Of a stretch of 64,000 nucleotides of DNA, positions 7,937-17,628 are shown piece after piece. Each line of letters begins with the position of its first letter. Position 1 is the stretch's first letter. Source of the DNA: Alteromonas genovensis (GTDB lineage: Bacteria > Pseudomonadota > Gammaproteobacteria > Enterobacterales > Alteromonadaceae); NCBI RefSeq assembly GCF_010500895.1, contig NZ_JAAAWO010000011.1:62001-126000 (forward strand), written 5' to 3'. The notes under the pieces were generated by a model. The model saw nothing but the letters and a program-made list of their open reading frames with translations. It did not search any database and was not told where the DNA came from. The translations under genes were made by a program, and so were the position numbers.

Positions 7937-9487
7937 ATGAGCCATAAGCCCCTTAATGAGCATATTACTGCAGATAAAGCGAAAGCGGTTCTCGTGTCGC
8001 TTGTTAGCGCAATCATTGTCACTCTTCTCCTATTTTTAATTATGCTTTCATTTGTCAAAGAGCAAGAGGAGAGACGAGCGCTAGAAATCCTCAATAATGT
8101 GGGTGTAGTATTCCAAGATGCTTCTGCAACGTTGGATAGGGTGAATGAATTAACGTTCGCCCAGTGTAGCAACGAGCATTTATTTGCGATGAGAAAAATC
8201 TTATTTCGTTCTCGCTTTGTGAAAGAAATAGGTTTTTACGAAGATGATGCGCTTGGATGCAGTACTTATCTTGGCATTCTTGATGTGCCATTCACCGATG
8301 CTGCACCTGACTTTGTAACGATTCAAGACGACATTTTCTGGGTAAATACCCCTCTCGCCTTGTTCGACGAAAAAGCGGTGGGTACTGTCGTGAAAAGGGG
8401 GCGTTATAACGCCGTTCTGGATATGGGTAATGTTATCGGCTTCACTCGTTTTCTTGATTGGCAGTTGTTTTATAACGGCGATAAGTTTTACCACATGGCT
8501 GGCAATAAAACGCTGCTTAAAAACTCAGTGTCAGAGAGCGAGTTATCAAGCGATTCATTTTTTTCTCTTCATTTTATCAAATGCCATGATGTTTATTATC
8601 TTACCTGTCTGAAAGTGGACCCGGACATGAATCGCCTGTTCGATCTACACGTTGGTAAATTGCTTCTTCTCTTTCTAGTCACACTTATGACAGCTGCATT
8701 TTCTCATGTACTTACATTTAATTATCTTCGGCATAAACACTCTCTTGAATCGCGAATAAAAAAAGGGCTAGCAAAATCGAGTTTTTACTGTGTGTACCAG
8801 CCTTTTGTGGACCTTGAATCTGGTGAGGTCATTGGATGTGAGGTGTTAAGTCGCTTCGAGGATGAATTAGGCGCTATTTATCCTGATGAGTTTATTCCAC
8901 AAATTAAAGCATTAGGAATTACCCGAGAGTTCACACAAGACATGATCAAGAAATCTATGCTCGAACTTACTAACTGTGAGGGTATTCCAAAAGATTTTAA
9001 GGTTTCATTTAACTTATTTCCCATGGATTTTAACCAAGACTACTGCCTCGATCTAGATTTTGCTCTTACTCTTAATACGAAAAATTTTAAGCTAGTGCTG
9101 GAAATTACTGAAGATGAGCAAATTTCAACGCACAGTGCCATCAAGCATATTAAATCACTGAAGAGTAAAGGGTTCCTGTTTGCTATTGATGATTTTGGTG
9201 TAGGCTACTCAAATCTTAGTCAGTTGAAGACGATGAACTGCGATTTCTTAAAAATTGATAGAAGCTTTGTTATGGAAATGGAAGAGAACAGTATTCGTTC
9301 ATCCCTTATTCCTCACATTGTTGGTATTGCCAACGGCCTTGAGATTAAGTTAATTGCTGAAGGCGTAGAAAACAGTGAACAGGCCAGTGAACTGCGCAAC
9401 CTGTCCGTTGGTTTCGGTCAGGGTTGGCTATATGGAAAACCACAATCAGTAGAAAGTCTTGCAGAAAGCGTACAACAGAGCGCTTAA
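7937..9487 (+). CDS. Membrane c-di-GMP phosphodiesterase with CSS sensor and EAL domain
   Basis: A 516-residue protein. A cytoplasmic start and membrane helix (about 17-40) precede a periplasmic CSS-motif sensor. It carries C77-S78 (AQCSNEHLF) and C108 (ALGCSTYLG), spaced like the disulfide pair of E. coli PdeC. A second helix (about 240-262) leads to an EAL domain. The signature is EVL (E302), and the rest looks intact: FNLFPMDF, LEITED, IDDFGVGYSNL (D418, D419), FLKIDRSF, AEGVEN and GQGWLYGKP. It should therefore hydrolyse c-di-GMP to pGpG in response to periplasmic redox state. It is not in an obvious operon; a hairpin separates it from lolD. Confidence 0.88.
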   Translation: MSHKPLNEHITADKAKAVLVSLVSAIIVTLLLFLIMLSFVKEQEERRALEILNNVGVVFQDASATLDRVNELTFAQCSNEHLFAMRKILFRSRFVKEIGFYEDDALGCSTYLGILDVPFTDAAPDFVTIQDDIFWVNTPLALFDEKAVGTVVKRGRYNAVLDMGNVIGFTRFLDWQLFYNGDKFYHMAGNKTLLKNSVSESELSSDSFFSLHFIKCHDVYYLTCLKVDPDMNRLFDLHVGKLLLLFLVTLMTAAFSHVLTFNYLRHKHSLESRIKKGLAKSSFYCVYQPFVDLESGEVIGCEVLSRFEDELGAIYPDEFIPQIKALGITREFTQDMIKKSMLELTNCEGIPKDFKVSFNLFPMDFNQDYCLDLDFALTLNTKNFKLVLEITEDEQISTHSAIKHIKSLKSKGFLFAIDDFGVGYSNLSQLKTMNCDFLKIDRSFVMEMEENSIRSSLIPHIVGIANGLEIKLIAEGVENSEQASELRNLSVGFGQGWLYGKPQSVESLAESVQQSA

Positions 9488-9523
9488 ATAACGGCTGATT
9501 AACGAGAAAAAGTATAAGCAGTC

Positions 9524-9547
9524 AAAATAACATGCCCCTGTTATTTT
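9524..9547. terminator. Hairpin between the EAL gene and lolD
   Basis: AAAATAACA and TGTTATTTT form a perfect 9-bp stem around TGCCCC. The T-rich right arm could act as a weak terminator for the EAL gene. Confidence 0.5.
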
Positions 9548-9614
9548 CTATTTGGTGTTGGTAGTGTTTAACGCTACCATTCGCACACGGATAAATAGAG
9601 AAGAAAAAAACCGC

Positions 9615-10313
9615 ATGCAGGACGTGCTTTGTTGCCACCACATTCATAAAAGTTATCACGACGGCAGTAATGAAACTCCCGTTCTTCAAGACATATCACT
9701 TTCAATTAAAGCCGGTGAGCATGTTGCCATTTTAGGTAGTTCAGGCTCAGGCAAAAGTACCTTGCTTCACTTGCTTGGTGGGCTCGATAAGCCAAGCAGT
9801 GGGGAAGTACAATTTAAAGGCAAAACCTTATCCTCCCTAAATGCGAATACTCTTGCTGCGTTACGCAACGAAGAGATGGGGTTTATTTACCAGTTTCATC
9901 ACTTACTTGGTGAATTTTCAGCACTAGAAAATGTGGCTATGCCTCTGAGAATAAGAGGGCTTTCAGCAAAGGCAGCTCAAGATAAAGCCAAAGCTATGCT
10001 TGAGGAAGTTGGGTTATCACATCGCATCTCGCATCTACCTGCGGCCCTTTCTGGTGGTGAACGTCAGCGTGTTGCAATTGCGCGAGCGCTTGTGACCGAG
10101 CCTTCCGTTGTACTGGCCGATGAGCCCACCGGTAATTTAGACGATAGCACGGGTGAGCAAATCTATAAGCTGCTAACCTCGTTAAGTGAGAAAAAGCACA
10201 CTGCATTTGTGGTGGTAACCCACGATCTAGCGTTAGCAAACAGAATGGATAGAGTGCTGCGCATAAAAGATGGAAAGCTGGTTCAGTCTGGTGCTGTTAG
10301 GATGCAGTCATAA
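9615..10313 (+). CDS. lolD: Lipoprotein-releasing ABC transporter ATPase LolD
   Basis: A 232-residue ABC ATPase (E. coli LolD 233). Walker A is GSSGSGKST (41-49), the Q-loop lies in FIYQFHHLL, the signature is LSGGERQR, Walker B is VVLADEPTG and the switch histidine is in VVTHDL. The FIYQFHHLL and [10 protein letters not shown] stretches are LolD-specific. The ATG chosen fits family length; an upstream in-frame TTG would add 21 unrelated residues. It powers extraction of outer-membrane lipoproteins from the inner membrane. The stop overlaps the next start (TAATG), implying translational coupling. The usual upstream partner lolC is not here. Confidence 0.95.
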   Translation: MQDVLCCHHIHKSYHDGSNETPVLQDISLSIKAGEHVAILGSSGSGKSTLLHLLGGLDKPSSGEVQFKGKTLSSLNANTLAALRNEEMGFIYQFHHLLGEFSALENVAMPLRIRGLSAKAAQDKAKAMLEEVGLSHRISHLPAALSGGERQRVAIARALVTEPSVVLADEPTGNLDDSTGEQIYKLLTSLSEKKHTAFVVVTHDLALANRMDRVLRIKDGKLVQSGAVRMQS

Positions 10314-11539
10314 TGTTCGCATTAGAACTTGCAAGGCAGTTTCGTAAAACGCGCTCCCAACAGCGCTTCATTTCCTTTATTTCCATGTCGTCAACGGTAG
10401 GCATAGCTCTTGGTTGTTTCGTACTTATATTGCTATTAAGCGTTATGAACGGATTTGAAAAAGAACTCACTAATAGAATACTCAGTGTTATTCCCCACGG
10501 AGAGCTATACAGCGTTGATAAGAGAGGCATCGACAACCTCGACGCCCAGCGCTATCGTTTGGAGCAAGACGAGAGAATAGCGCGCGTCACGCCCTATACA
10601 AAGCTAACAGGAATGTTGCAGTACAAGGGTGAGTTAAAAGCGATAGAGCTCACCGGCATTATTGCCGCAGACAATCAGCAGTATTTTGAAGATAGGGTGT
10701 CACAGCCTCAGTGGTTATCTTTTCAAGCCAACGATAAAGGGGTGTTAATTGGTCAAGGTATTGCCGAAAAGCTTGGCGTGCAGCCAGGCGATGCCGTGCA
10801 GGTATTAGTTCCTGTAGCAACGAATGACCTAACTTTTAAAGCGCCTAAGACAATTACCCTGACGGTGAGTGGGTTTTTATCTATAGGTGGAGAGTTGGAC
10901 AACCTAGTAGGGCTAATGCACCTTGATATGGCATCGAATGCAGCGGAAATAACGTCAAAGGCTCAGGGCATGCAATTCACGTTTTACAATGCGTACTCTG
11001 CCAATGAGATTATGCGAGAGATAGGCTATAGCTATCCACAAGCCGTGTATATGTCCGATTGGACTCGTACTCAGGGTCACCTGTATAACGATATTCAACT
11101 GGTAAGGGCAGTGGTTTACATCGCCCTTGTGCTTGTGATTGGTGTTGCCTGCTTTAATATCGTGTCGTCCTTGGTGATGGCAGTAAGAGAAAAACAAGCC
11201 GCCATTGCAATTTTAAAGACAATGGGCGCTACAGATTCGCTGATACGGACCATTTTTATCTTACAAGGGATCATTAATGGGGTGGTGGGTATCACAACAG
11301 GTGTCTTATTGGCGTTGTTAGTCGCACCTAACTTGTCCGCAATCGTGCTGTTTGTAGAGAACGCTTTAGGTATTGAGGTACTCTCAGGAGATATCTACTT
11401 TATCGACTTTTTACCGTCTGAGCTACACTGGGGAGACGTTGGCATAACAGTCGCTTTGGCCTTAACGTTATGCGTGTTGGCAACGCTGTACCCAGCCCAA
11501 AAGGCGGTAAAAATATCACCGTCTTCAGCGCTTCATTAG
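10313..11539 (+). CDS. lolE: Lipoprotein-releasing permease, LolE type
   Basis: A 408-residue permease with one N-terminal membrane helix, a large periplasmic domain and three C-terminal helices (about 270-292, 315-345, 372-395). Matches to E. coli LolE include STVGIALGCFVLI, NRILSVIPHGE, VLVIGVACFNIVSSLVMAV and GDIYFIDFLPSELHW. It receives lipoproteins for transfer to LolA. In E. coli a LolC-LolE heterodimer pairs with LolD. Here only one permease gene follows lolD, so it may work with a LolC encoded elsewhere or be a LolF-like homodimer. A strong bidirectional terminator follows. Confidence 0.88.
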   Translation: MFALELARQFRKTRSQQRFISFISMSSTVGIALGCFVLILLLSVMNGFEKELTNRILSVIPHGELYSVDKRGIDNLDAQRYRLEQDERIARVTPYTKLTGMLQYKGELKAIELTGIIAADNQQYFEDRVSQPQWLSFQANDKGVLIGQGIAEKLGVQPGDAVQVLVPVATNDLTFKAPKTITLTVSGFLSIGGELDNLVGLMHLDMASNAAEITSKAQGMQFTFYNAYSANEIMREIGYSYPQAVYMSDWTRTQGHLYNDIQLVRAVVYIALVLVIGVACFNIVSSLVMAVREKQAAIAILKTMGATDSLIRTIFILQGIINGVVGITTGVLLALLVAPNLSAIVLFVENALGIEVLSGDIYFIDFLPSELHWGDVGITVALALTLCVLATLYPAQKAVKISPSSALH

Positions 11540-11629
11540 TTGCTCAAACTCGAATATGACCGCCAGTATCATTGCACAAGCGTTATTAGTTGCCAGCATT
11601 GTGACTACGTGGCGATGAGGACATAATGT

Positions 11630-11663
11630 TGACCGTATTGAAGCAGGGTGACCGCATTGAAGC
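11630..11663. repeat. Direct repeat after lolE
   Basis: TGACCGTATTGAAGC recurs as TGACCGCATTGAAGC with a 19-bp period (11630-11644 and 11649-11663; one mismatch). It lies between the lolE stop and its terminator. Confidence 0.7.
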
Positions 11664-11690
11664 GAATGGGGTTTGATGTGAAAGCCCAAT

Positions 11691-11720
11691 AAAAAAGGTA
11701 GCGTATAAGCTACCTTTTTT
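11691..11720. terminator. Bidirectional rho-independent terminator between lolE and the symporter gene
   Basis: AAAAAAGGTAGC and its full complement form a 12-bp stem around GTATAA. There is a T run on the right and an A run on the left, so it serves both convergent units. Confidence 0.92.
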
Positions 11721-11790
11721 ATGTATCGGATAAAGAAAAGATAAACGTTTTAGCTATTCTTGCCATGACGTTTATTATCTTACCTTGCCA

Positions 11791-13137
11791 TTACTTGTTT
11801 CGGTCGAAGTGCTCAAAGTCTACGTCTTCTTGTTTTTCACCCGCGTTAGGGTCGTTAAATATATCCTCATCTAACGCGCCTTCGCTTTTAGCAACAACAC
11901 AGGACACCATGCAGTCGCCAGTAATGTTAACGGCAGTACGGGTCATATCAAGCAGTCTGTCTACACCGATAATAAGGGCAATTCCCTCAACGGGTAAGTT
12001 AACTTGCTGAAGCACCATGGCAAGCATAATGAGCCCAACACCTGGCACACCTGCAGTACCGATTGACGCCAGTGTGGCGGTTAACACAACCATCATGTAG
12101 TCGCCTAAGCTTAAATCGACAGCGTAAACTTGAGCGATAAATACCGTGGCAACACCCTGCATAATAGCGGTGCCGTCCATATTAATGGTTGCGCCTAAAG
12201 GCAAGGTAAATGAAGACACCGAGTTACCCACCCCAAGCTTGTTCTTTGCTGTTTCCATAGTCACAGGCAGCGTTGCACTGCTGCTTGATGTACTAAAGGC
12301 GAACAGGGCGGCATCGCGCATTTTCTTAAGTAATATCAGTGGGTTTAGTCCAGCAAGTATCTTGAGCAGTACCGAGTAGGTCACCAAACCGTGAAGGATA
12401 AGCACACCAAATACCAAGAAAAAGTACTTGGCAAGGCTGAGAATAGTATCGCCGCCAATGGTTGAGAACAGTTTTGCCATCAACACATACACACCATAGG
12501 GTGCTAGGTTCATAATAATAGTCACCAAGCGCATTATTACGGTGTTGATATCTTCAAAAATCGCGGTAAGTCGTTTACCAGCATTCCCCGTCATTGCCAT
12601 TGCTATACCAAATAGCACTGCAAAAACAATTATTTGCAGCATATTCCCTTGTGCCATAGAATTGATAGGATTACTGGGGAACATGTTGACGATAACGTCT
12701 GACAGGCTTGGCGCTTCTTTTGCCTGGAACGTGGTTTCAGTCGTTAAATTTAGCCCGTCGCCTGGTGCAACAATTAGCGCTATACTCATAGCCAGTGTTA
12801 TCGCTATGGCGGTTGTGACAACATAAAGTCCGACAGACTTTGCGCCTAACCGACCTAACTTACTGGGGTCTGACAGTGTGCTTGTTCCACATATTAGTGA
12901 AACGAATACCAATGGCACCACCAGCATTTTTAAGCTGGCAATGAATATTTGGCCTAAAGTTGAAAATATACCTTCTACAAGAATGTTATACGTAGAGAGT
13001 TCTAAACCGAATATCGAAAATGTGAAATCTCCGCTATCATCAAACAATAATTGGAGTAACACGCCTGTCAAGATACCGGTTGCCATGCCGATAAAGATGC
13101 GAGCGGTTAAACTATACTTGTGTGCAGATTGAGACAT
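11791..13137 (-). CDS. Dicarboxylate/amino acid:cation symporter (DAACS/SLC1 family)
   Basis: A 448-residue secondary transporter of the GltP/DctA/GltPh fold. The re-entrant loop HP1 is FSTSSSSATLPVTME, TM7 carries INMDGTAIMQG (NMDGT), HP2 is ASIGTAGVPGVG, and TM8 carries VDRLLDMTRTAVNITGD. In that segment the arginine and aspartate bind the side-chain and amino groups of acidic substrates. SLC1-type residues suggest glutamate/aspartate or C4-dicarboxylate uptake with Na+ or H+. The C-terminus is acidic (EDIFNDPNAGEKQEDVDFE) and longer than in GltP. It is a single-gene unit. Confidence 0.88.
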   Translation of the reverse strand: MSQSAHKYSLTARIFIGMATGILTGVLLQLLFDDSGDFTFSIFGLELSTYNILVEGIFSTLGQIFIASLKMLVVPLVFVSLICGTSTLSDPSKLGRLGAKSVGLYVVTTAIAITLAMSIALIVAPGDGLNLTTETTFQAKEAPSLSDVIVNMFPSNPINSMAQGNMLQIIVFAVLFGIAMAMTGNAGKRLTAIFEDINTVIMRLVTIIMNLAPYGVYVLMAKLFSTIGGDTILSLAKYFFLVFGVLILHGLVTYSVLLKILAGLNPLILLKKMRDAALFAFSTSSSSATLPVTMETAKNKLGVGNSVSSFTLPLGATINMDGTAIMQGVATVFIAQVYAVDLSLGDYMMVVLTATLASIGTAGVPGVGLIMLAMVLQQVNLPVEGIALIIGVDRLLDMTRTAVNITGDCMVSCVVAKSEGALDEDIFNDPNAGEKQEDVDFEHFDRNK

Positions 13138-13252
13138 GAAAGTTCCCTGTGCATTATTATATTTTTTAGTCTCACGTAGTGTGCCAGATTCATTTGATTT
13201 TTAAACATAAAAAACGACGCAATTGCCATTAATAGAGGTTCAGGAACGAATT

Positions 13253-15802
13253 ATGCGGACATTAGCGAAGACGCTAAGCTTATTTAGCGCAATATTTATG
13301 CTAACAGCATGTGGGGGAGGCGGTTCCGTCTCTAGAGACGACACGGACAATGGTGCTGGAAATGGCAACGGTGGGACGACTACACCGACCTACACGGTGT
13401 CCCTTGCCCTTGAAAATGCCAATGGTGAAGGCGATAACAATTTATCAGAGAACAACAGCCTCACCGTGGTAGCCACAGTCACCGACCAAGACGGTAACGC
13501 ACTGTCTGATAGCTTAGTGACTTTTGCGCTGGACAATGCCGCGCTGGCAACCTTTGCTAATGATACAGGCACCGCTCGCACCAATGACAGCGGGGTAGCG
13601 CGTATAGGCCTAAATGCCAGCACCGCGTCGGGCGACGGTCAAATCACCGCCAGTTTAAATACTGGGGAGACGGGAACGACGACATTTTCGGCAACAGCCG
13701 CAACAACCGGCTCAACAGATTCGTCGGTAACGCTGACATTGCAAAACAGTGATGGCGAAGAAGACAATGAGCTTTCTACTAATAACGCACTTACCGCAGT
13801 TGCAACGGTGACTGACGCAGATGGGAATCCACAAGACGACGTATTGCTTACGTTCTCACTAAGCAACAGTGACCTAGCAGAGTTTTCAAATGACACGGCA
13901 ACTGCGCTAACAGATGAGAACGGTATTGCATCTATTGGCATGACGGTAAGCGATTTATCTGGCGATGGTGAAGTAACCGTTACCCTACCAACGGGCGAGT
14001 CAGGTTCTACAACCTTTAGTTCTCAAGGTCGCACTAGTGTCAGTGAAGAGCCTGCCTCCCTAGAGCTTTTTGCAGACAGTATTCAACTAGCATCAAGCGG
14101 TAGCGATGAAGTTGAGTTAATCGCATTGGTGAAAAACGAGCAAAGCGTGCTGATGGAAGGCGTTGAAGTGAGCTTTTCAGCGCCGAGCGCAGATGGCGTT
14201 GAATTACAGCTTATTCAAACTACTACAGCGGCAGACGGTACCGCCCGTGCACTATTATCTACTCGAAACAATGCCGCTAATCGCATTGTCACGGTTTCGG
14301 CACAAGCAGGTTCCCTTAGCCCAGAAGACGTTTCTATCGAAATTGACGGAACGGAAGTAACGGTAAACGGTGCATCATCAGTTATTTTAAATGATACGGT
14401 AAATTACACCATTCGCGTTCAAGACTCTGACGGCACATCAATACTGAATCAATCTGTTCAGCTTGAAGCCAGCGGCGGTACACTTGGCACCTCCGAGGTG
14501 AATACCGGTTCAACGGGCCAGGCAACGGTATCCTATACCGCGTCTGAGTCAGGGGAAAATACAATTACTGCGACCGCATTGAATGCCAGTGCTACGTTTA
14601 CTGTGCAAGTACAGCAAGATGAATTTAACTTCGTCAATCTTCCTACTGAAGAAGTGTCTGTAGGCCAGCAGCAGTCCATTACGGTGCAGTGGCGTCAGAA
14701 CAACTCACCAGTCGTTGGCGAAGATATTACGTTTAGTGCTTCACGGGGCGTGATAAACGGTGCATCAACGGTGGCAACCGATGCAAACGGTGAGGCTACA
14801 ATTAGCATAAGCTCAACCAATGCCGGCATATCATCTATCACAGCAACGGCGACAGACGGGAATGGCGATGTGCTTGTTTCTGCGCTCACGCAAGTTGAGT
14901 TTGTTGCTACCACGCCACACACGCTAATTGCTGATGCGTCACCGGATTTATTGGGTCCAGACGGTCAAACCAGCACTATAAGCGCTGTTGTGAGAGACGT
15001 AGATGGCAATTTGGTGAAAAACAGTGTGATTAATTTCTCAGTGTCAGACGTTTCAACCGGTTTTGTTTCACCTTCACAAGCAACAACAGACAGTAAAGGC
15101 ATTGCTACTACTGTATTTACGTCAGGGTCAGTGTCTACGCCTGACGCAGTGGTTATTACAGCATTCGTTGCTGATGATCCGGCAATAGAAGATGATGTTG
15201 TTTTAACCGTTGGTAACCGTGCTTTTGATATCTCGATCGGAACTGGGAACGAGTTGGAAGAGCCTACTTCAACAACCTACTTAAAACGCTTCAGCGTATT
15301 TGTGTCAGACTCTGTGGGTCAGCCTGTTAGCGGCGTAGAGCTAACTGCATCTGTTACCCCTGTTAAATTTGTGGATGGCGGCGAGTATCGTACCGGCTTT
15401 TGGTTTTACAACGATGATGAATCCATTTGGCAGGCTATCGTTAATCAAAACTGTGAAACAGAAGATGTGAATGACAACGGTATTTTAGACACTACGCCTC
15501 GCCTTGAAGATACCAATGGCGACGACATGTTAACACCAGGCTCTGTTGGCACAATCACATTTGCGGTGGACTCGGTGACTGATGAGAATGGCTATGCGGA
15601 GCTAGAGTATCGTTATCCCGCAAGCTATGCGGTTTGGTACGATGCAGTGATTTCCGTGTTCGGTCAATCCACAGGTAGTGAAGCTAAAGCATCGATGCAT
15701 TACACATTGAGCATTTCTGCTGATGATGTAACTGATGAAGGTTCATCCCCGCCGGCTAATCCGTTTGGCGTAACAGACCAATGTACTGAGGTGACTCCGT
15801 AA
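13253..15802 (+). CDS. Large Ig-like (Big_1) repeat lipoprotein
   Basis: An 849-residue secreted lipoprotein. MRTLAKTLSLFSAIFMLTAC is a signal with lipobox LTAC (lipidation at C20). Glycines follow (GGGG), so no Asp retention signal is present and outer-membrane sorting is expected. A Gly/Asn-rich linker leads to at least six bacterial Ig-like repeats. The first two are clearly duplicated (ENANGEGDNNLSENN and QNSDGEEDNELSTNN, each followed by VATVTD.DGN). Later copies carry the Big_1 pattern (DSNG.A..). The start chosen has AGGAA upstream and gives the signal peptide directly. Function is probably surface adhesion or structure. The Asp/Asn-rich DVNDNGILDTTPRLEDTNGD stretch suggests calcium binding. 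A strong terminator follows. Confidence 0.85.
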   Translation: MRTLAKTLSLFSAIFMLTACGGGGSVSRDDTDNGAGNGNGGTTTPTYTVSLALENANGEGDNNLSENNSLTVVATVTDQDGNALSDSLVTFALDNAALATFANDTGTARTNDSGVARIGLNASTASGDGQITASLNTGETGTTTFSATAATTGSTDSSVTLTLQNSDGEEDNELSTNNALTAVATVTDADGNPQDDVLLTFSLSNSDLAEFSNDTATALTDENGIASIGMTVSDLSGDGEVTVTLPTGESGSTTFSSQGRTSVSEEPASLELFADSIQLASSGSDEVELIALVKNEQSVLMEGVEVSFSAPSADGVELQLIQTTTAADGTARALLSTRNNAANRIVTVSAQAGSLSPEDVSIEIDGTEVTVNGASSVILNDTVNYTIRVQDSDGTSILNQSVQLEASGGTLGTSEVNTGSTGQATVSYTASESGENTITATALNASATFTVQVQQDEFNFVNLPTEEVSVGQQQSITVQWRQNNSPVVGEDITFSASRGVINGASTVATDANGEATISISSTNAGISSITATATDGNGDVLVSALTQVEFVATTPHTLIADASPDLLGPDGQTSTISAVVRDVDGNLVKNSVINFSVSDVSTGFVSPSQATTDSKGIATTVFTSGSVSTPDAVVITAFVADDPAIEDDVVLTVGNRAFDISIGTGNELEEPTSTTYLKRFSVFVSDSVGQPVSGVELTASVTPVKFVDGGEYRTGFWFYNDDESIWQAIVNQNCETEDVNDNGILDTTPRLEDTNGDDMLTPGSVGTITFAVDSVTDENGYAELEYRYPASYAVWYDAVISVFGQSTGSEAKASMHYTLSISADDVTDEGSSPPANPFGVTDQCTEVTP

Positions 15803-15836
15803 TGCCATTAGATTAGTAACAGGACTAGTTAACAAT

Positions 15837-15864
15837 AAAAAGCCGGCTTCATTGCCGGCTTTTT
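15837..15864 (+). terminator. Rho-independent terminator after the Ig-like lipoprotein gene
   Basis: AAAAAGCCGGC and GCCGGCTTTTT form an 11-bp stem around TTCATT. It may serve the convergent astB as well. Confidence 0.92.
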
Positions 15865-15910
15865 GATATGCAGTGAAAGCTATTTACGCTAAAGCGCGCC
15901 AAGCAGGCTA

Positions 15911-17251
15911 TTACCCCTGCTGAAACGGATAAACCGAGCCTATTTGAAGCAGTTGTGTAAGTTCATCAAGGGCAGTGCGCGACTCAATAAGTAACTGCGG
16001 ATCTCTCAAGTCATCTTCACTTAATTCATCGCGATAATGCTTATCTATCCACGCATTTAGGCGAGCAAATTGGGTGTCGTTTATCAGCGTAGACTGATTA
16101 ACACCGTTCAACTCTTCTTCACTCATTGCTACGCGCAAGCGTAAACACGCCGGACCGCCACCATTTCGCATGCTTTGTTTAACATCAAAATAATTAACCG
16201 ACTTTATGGGCGTACCCAGAGTGACAAGGTTGTCTAAGTAGGCTTTAACAGAATCGTTCTCAGCACAGTCCGTAGGTGCAATAATCGTCATTTCACCATT
16301 TGGCAGGGTAATGATTTGCGTATTAAACAAATAGGTCTTCACTGCGTCTTGCACTGACACTTGTGCTGTAGGCACTTCAATGAAGTGCAGTGGCTTTTCA
16401 CCAAACTTACGCTGTAATTCGGTAAACCCTTTCTCTTTTTCATGAAACGCTTGTTCATGGAAAAAGAGCACGTTTTGGTTACCTACCGCGATAACATCGT
16501 TGTGAAATACACCTTGATCGATAACGTCAGGGTTTTGCTGCATATACACAACACCTTCGTCACGCAAGCCATGTAAACGCGCTACCGCTTGGCACGCTTC
16601 AAGTGTTTGTCTAGCTGGGTATTTTGTTGGTGCAGGCTTTGTGGGGTCAAAGGCATGTCTACCGTAGACAAATAACTCAACACCTGCTTCGTTATAATCG
16701 CTGCACAAACGGGTGTGGTTTGCTGCACCCTCATCGCCAAAATGCTCATTGTCAGGCAGATGTTGGTGATGGGCAAAGTAGGTATCGTTTGCAAACGTAC
16801 CGCGCAAAATATTGCCTGTGACTTGAGGTTCTAATGACCTGTGAAACTTGTTTGTTAAGTTTGCAGGGGTAAAATGAACTCGCCCATCCGCTGTATCGGC
16901 GCTAGGAGACACAGTGGCGGCGTTTGCAGTCCACATGCTACTAGCAGAGCAACATGCTAAAAATATCTCGCGAGATTGCTTTGCAGCGCTTTCTAGCACC
17001 CGTGCATCTGTGCCGGTAAAGCCTAATCGACGCAGCGCGTTAATGTCAGGTCGTTCTTGCGGAGCCAACACGCCTTGCATCATTCCCATGTCCGACAGCG
17101 CTTTCGCTTTAGCCAATCCCTGTTTAGCCGCCTGCTTTGGACTACTCACTGCATTGGCATTGTTGAGAGAAGCAACGTTACCGAATGATAAACCGGCATA
17201 GTTGTGGGTTGGGCCAACAAGGCCATCAAAATTCACTTCAAATTGCTTCAT
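15911..17251 (-). CDS. astB: N-succinylarginine dihydrolase AstB
   Basis: A 446-residue enzyme (E. coli 447) of the amidinotransferase fold. The N-terminus [19 protein letters not shown] is diagnostic. The catalytic groups are Glu in [11 protein letters not shown], His in [11 protein letters not shown] and Cys in [12 protein letters not shown]. It converts N2-succinylarginine to succinylornithine, CO2 and ammonia in the AST pathway, using arginine as a carbon or nitrogen source. AGAGGGAAAG precedes the ATG. The other ast genes are not adjacent, so the pathway must be scattered here. It is divergent from topA. Confidence 0.95.
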   Translation of the reverse strand: MKQFEVNFDGLVGPTHNYAGLSFGNVASLNNANAVSSPKQAAKQGLAKAKALSDMGMMQGVLAPQERPDINALRRLGFTGTDARVLESAAKQSREIFLACCSASSMWTANAATVSPSADTADGRVHFTPANLTNKFHRSLEPQVTGNILRGTFANDTYFAHHQHLPDNEHFGDEGAANHTRLCSDYNEAGVELFVYGRHAFDPTKPAPTKYPARQTLEACQAVARLHGLRDEGVVYMQQNPDVIDQGVFHNDVIAVGNQNVLFFHEQAFHEKEKGFTELQRKFGEKPLHFIEVPTAQVSVQDAVKTYLFNTQIITLPNGEMTIIAPTDCAENDSVKAYLDNLVTLGTPIKSVNYFDVKQSMRNGGGPACLRLRVAMSEEELNGVNQSTLINDTQFARLNAWIDKHYRDELSEDDLRDPQLLIESRTALDELTQLLQIGSVYPFQQG

Positions 17252-17628
17252 ACTTTCCCTCTATTTGGTGTTTGGGCATTTGAACGCTACGCTGTATAGT
17301 TCTAGGCATTTAGCAAGGCGTTCAACAATCGCGCTTTTTTTACCACCAATGCGCATCTAACCTTTCACAGCGCGCAGTGGTGCTAGTGGAATGGCTGGCA
17401 TTATACGGCTTTTAAAGGCTTTGCCAATCGCGCTGCTTATTTCTTGTACAGTTTTTGTGTGAGATTGAAGCAAGTAGAAGAATAAGTATGAAGAAGATCT
17501 TGTTTTCCATTCACTTTGTAGATATATGTTAAAAAAGAGCGGGCACCCTATATATAGTGCAAGGTTGCATCAATTTTCGGTATTTGACGTAAGAAGTCAT
17601 TTAAAATCAATAGGTTTAGTTCAATTAT
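17252..17628. other. astB-topA divergent intergenic region
   Basis: 377 bp without a gene. A weak candidate topA promoter is TTGTTT (17500), 17 bp, TATATG (17523), giving a leader of about 94 nt. I found no convincing operator; a 14-codon frame starting at 17488 with MKKILFS is probably chance. Confidence 0.4.

Noticed and set aside
17488..17530. 14-codon frame MKKILFS before topA
   Set aside because: Too short to judge; no sign of a leader-peptide attenuator downstream.
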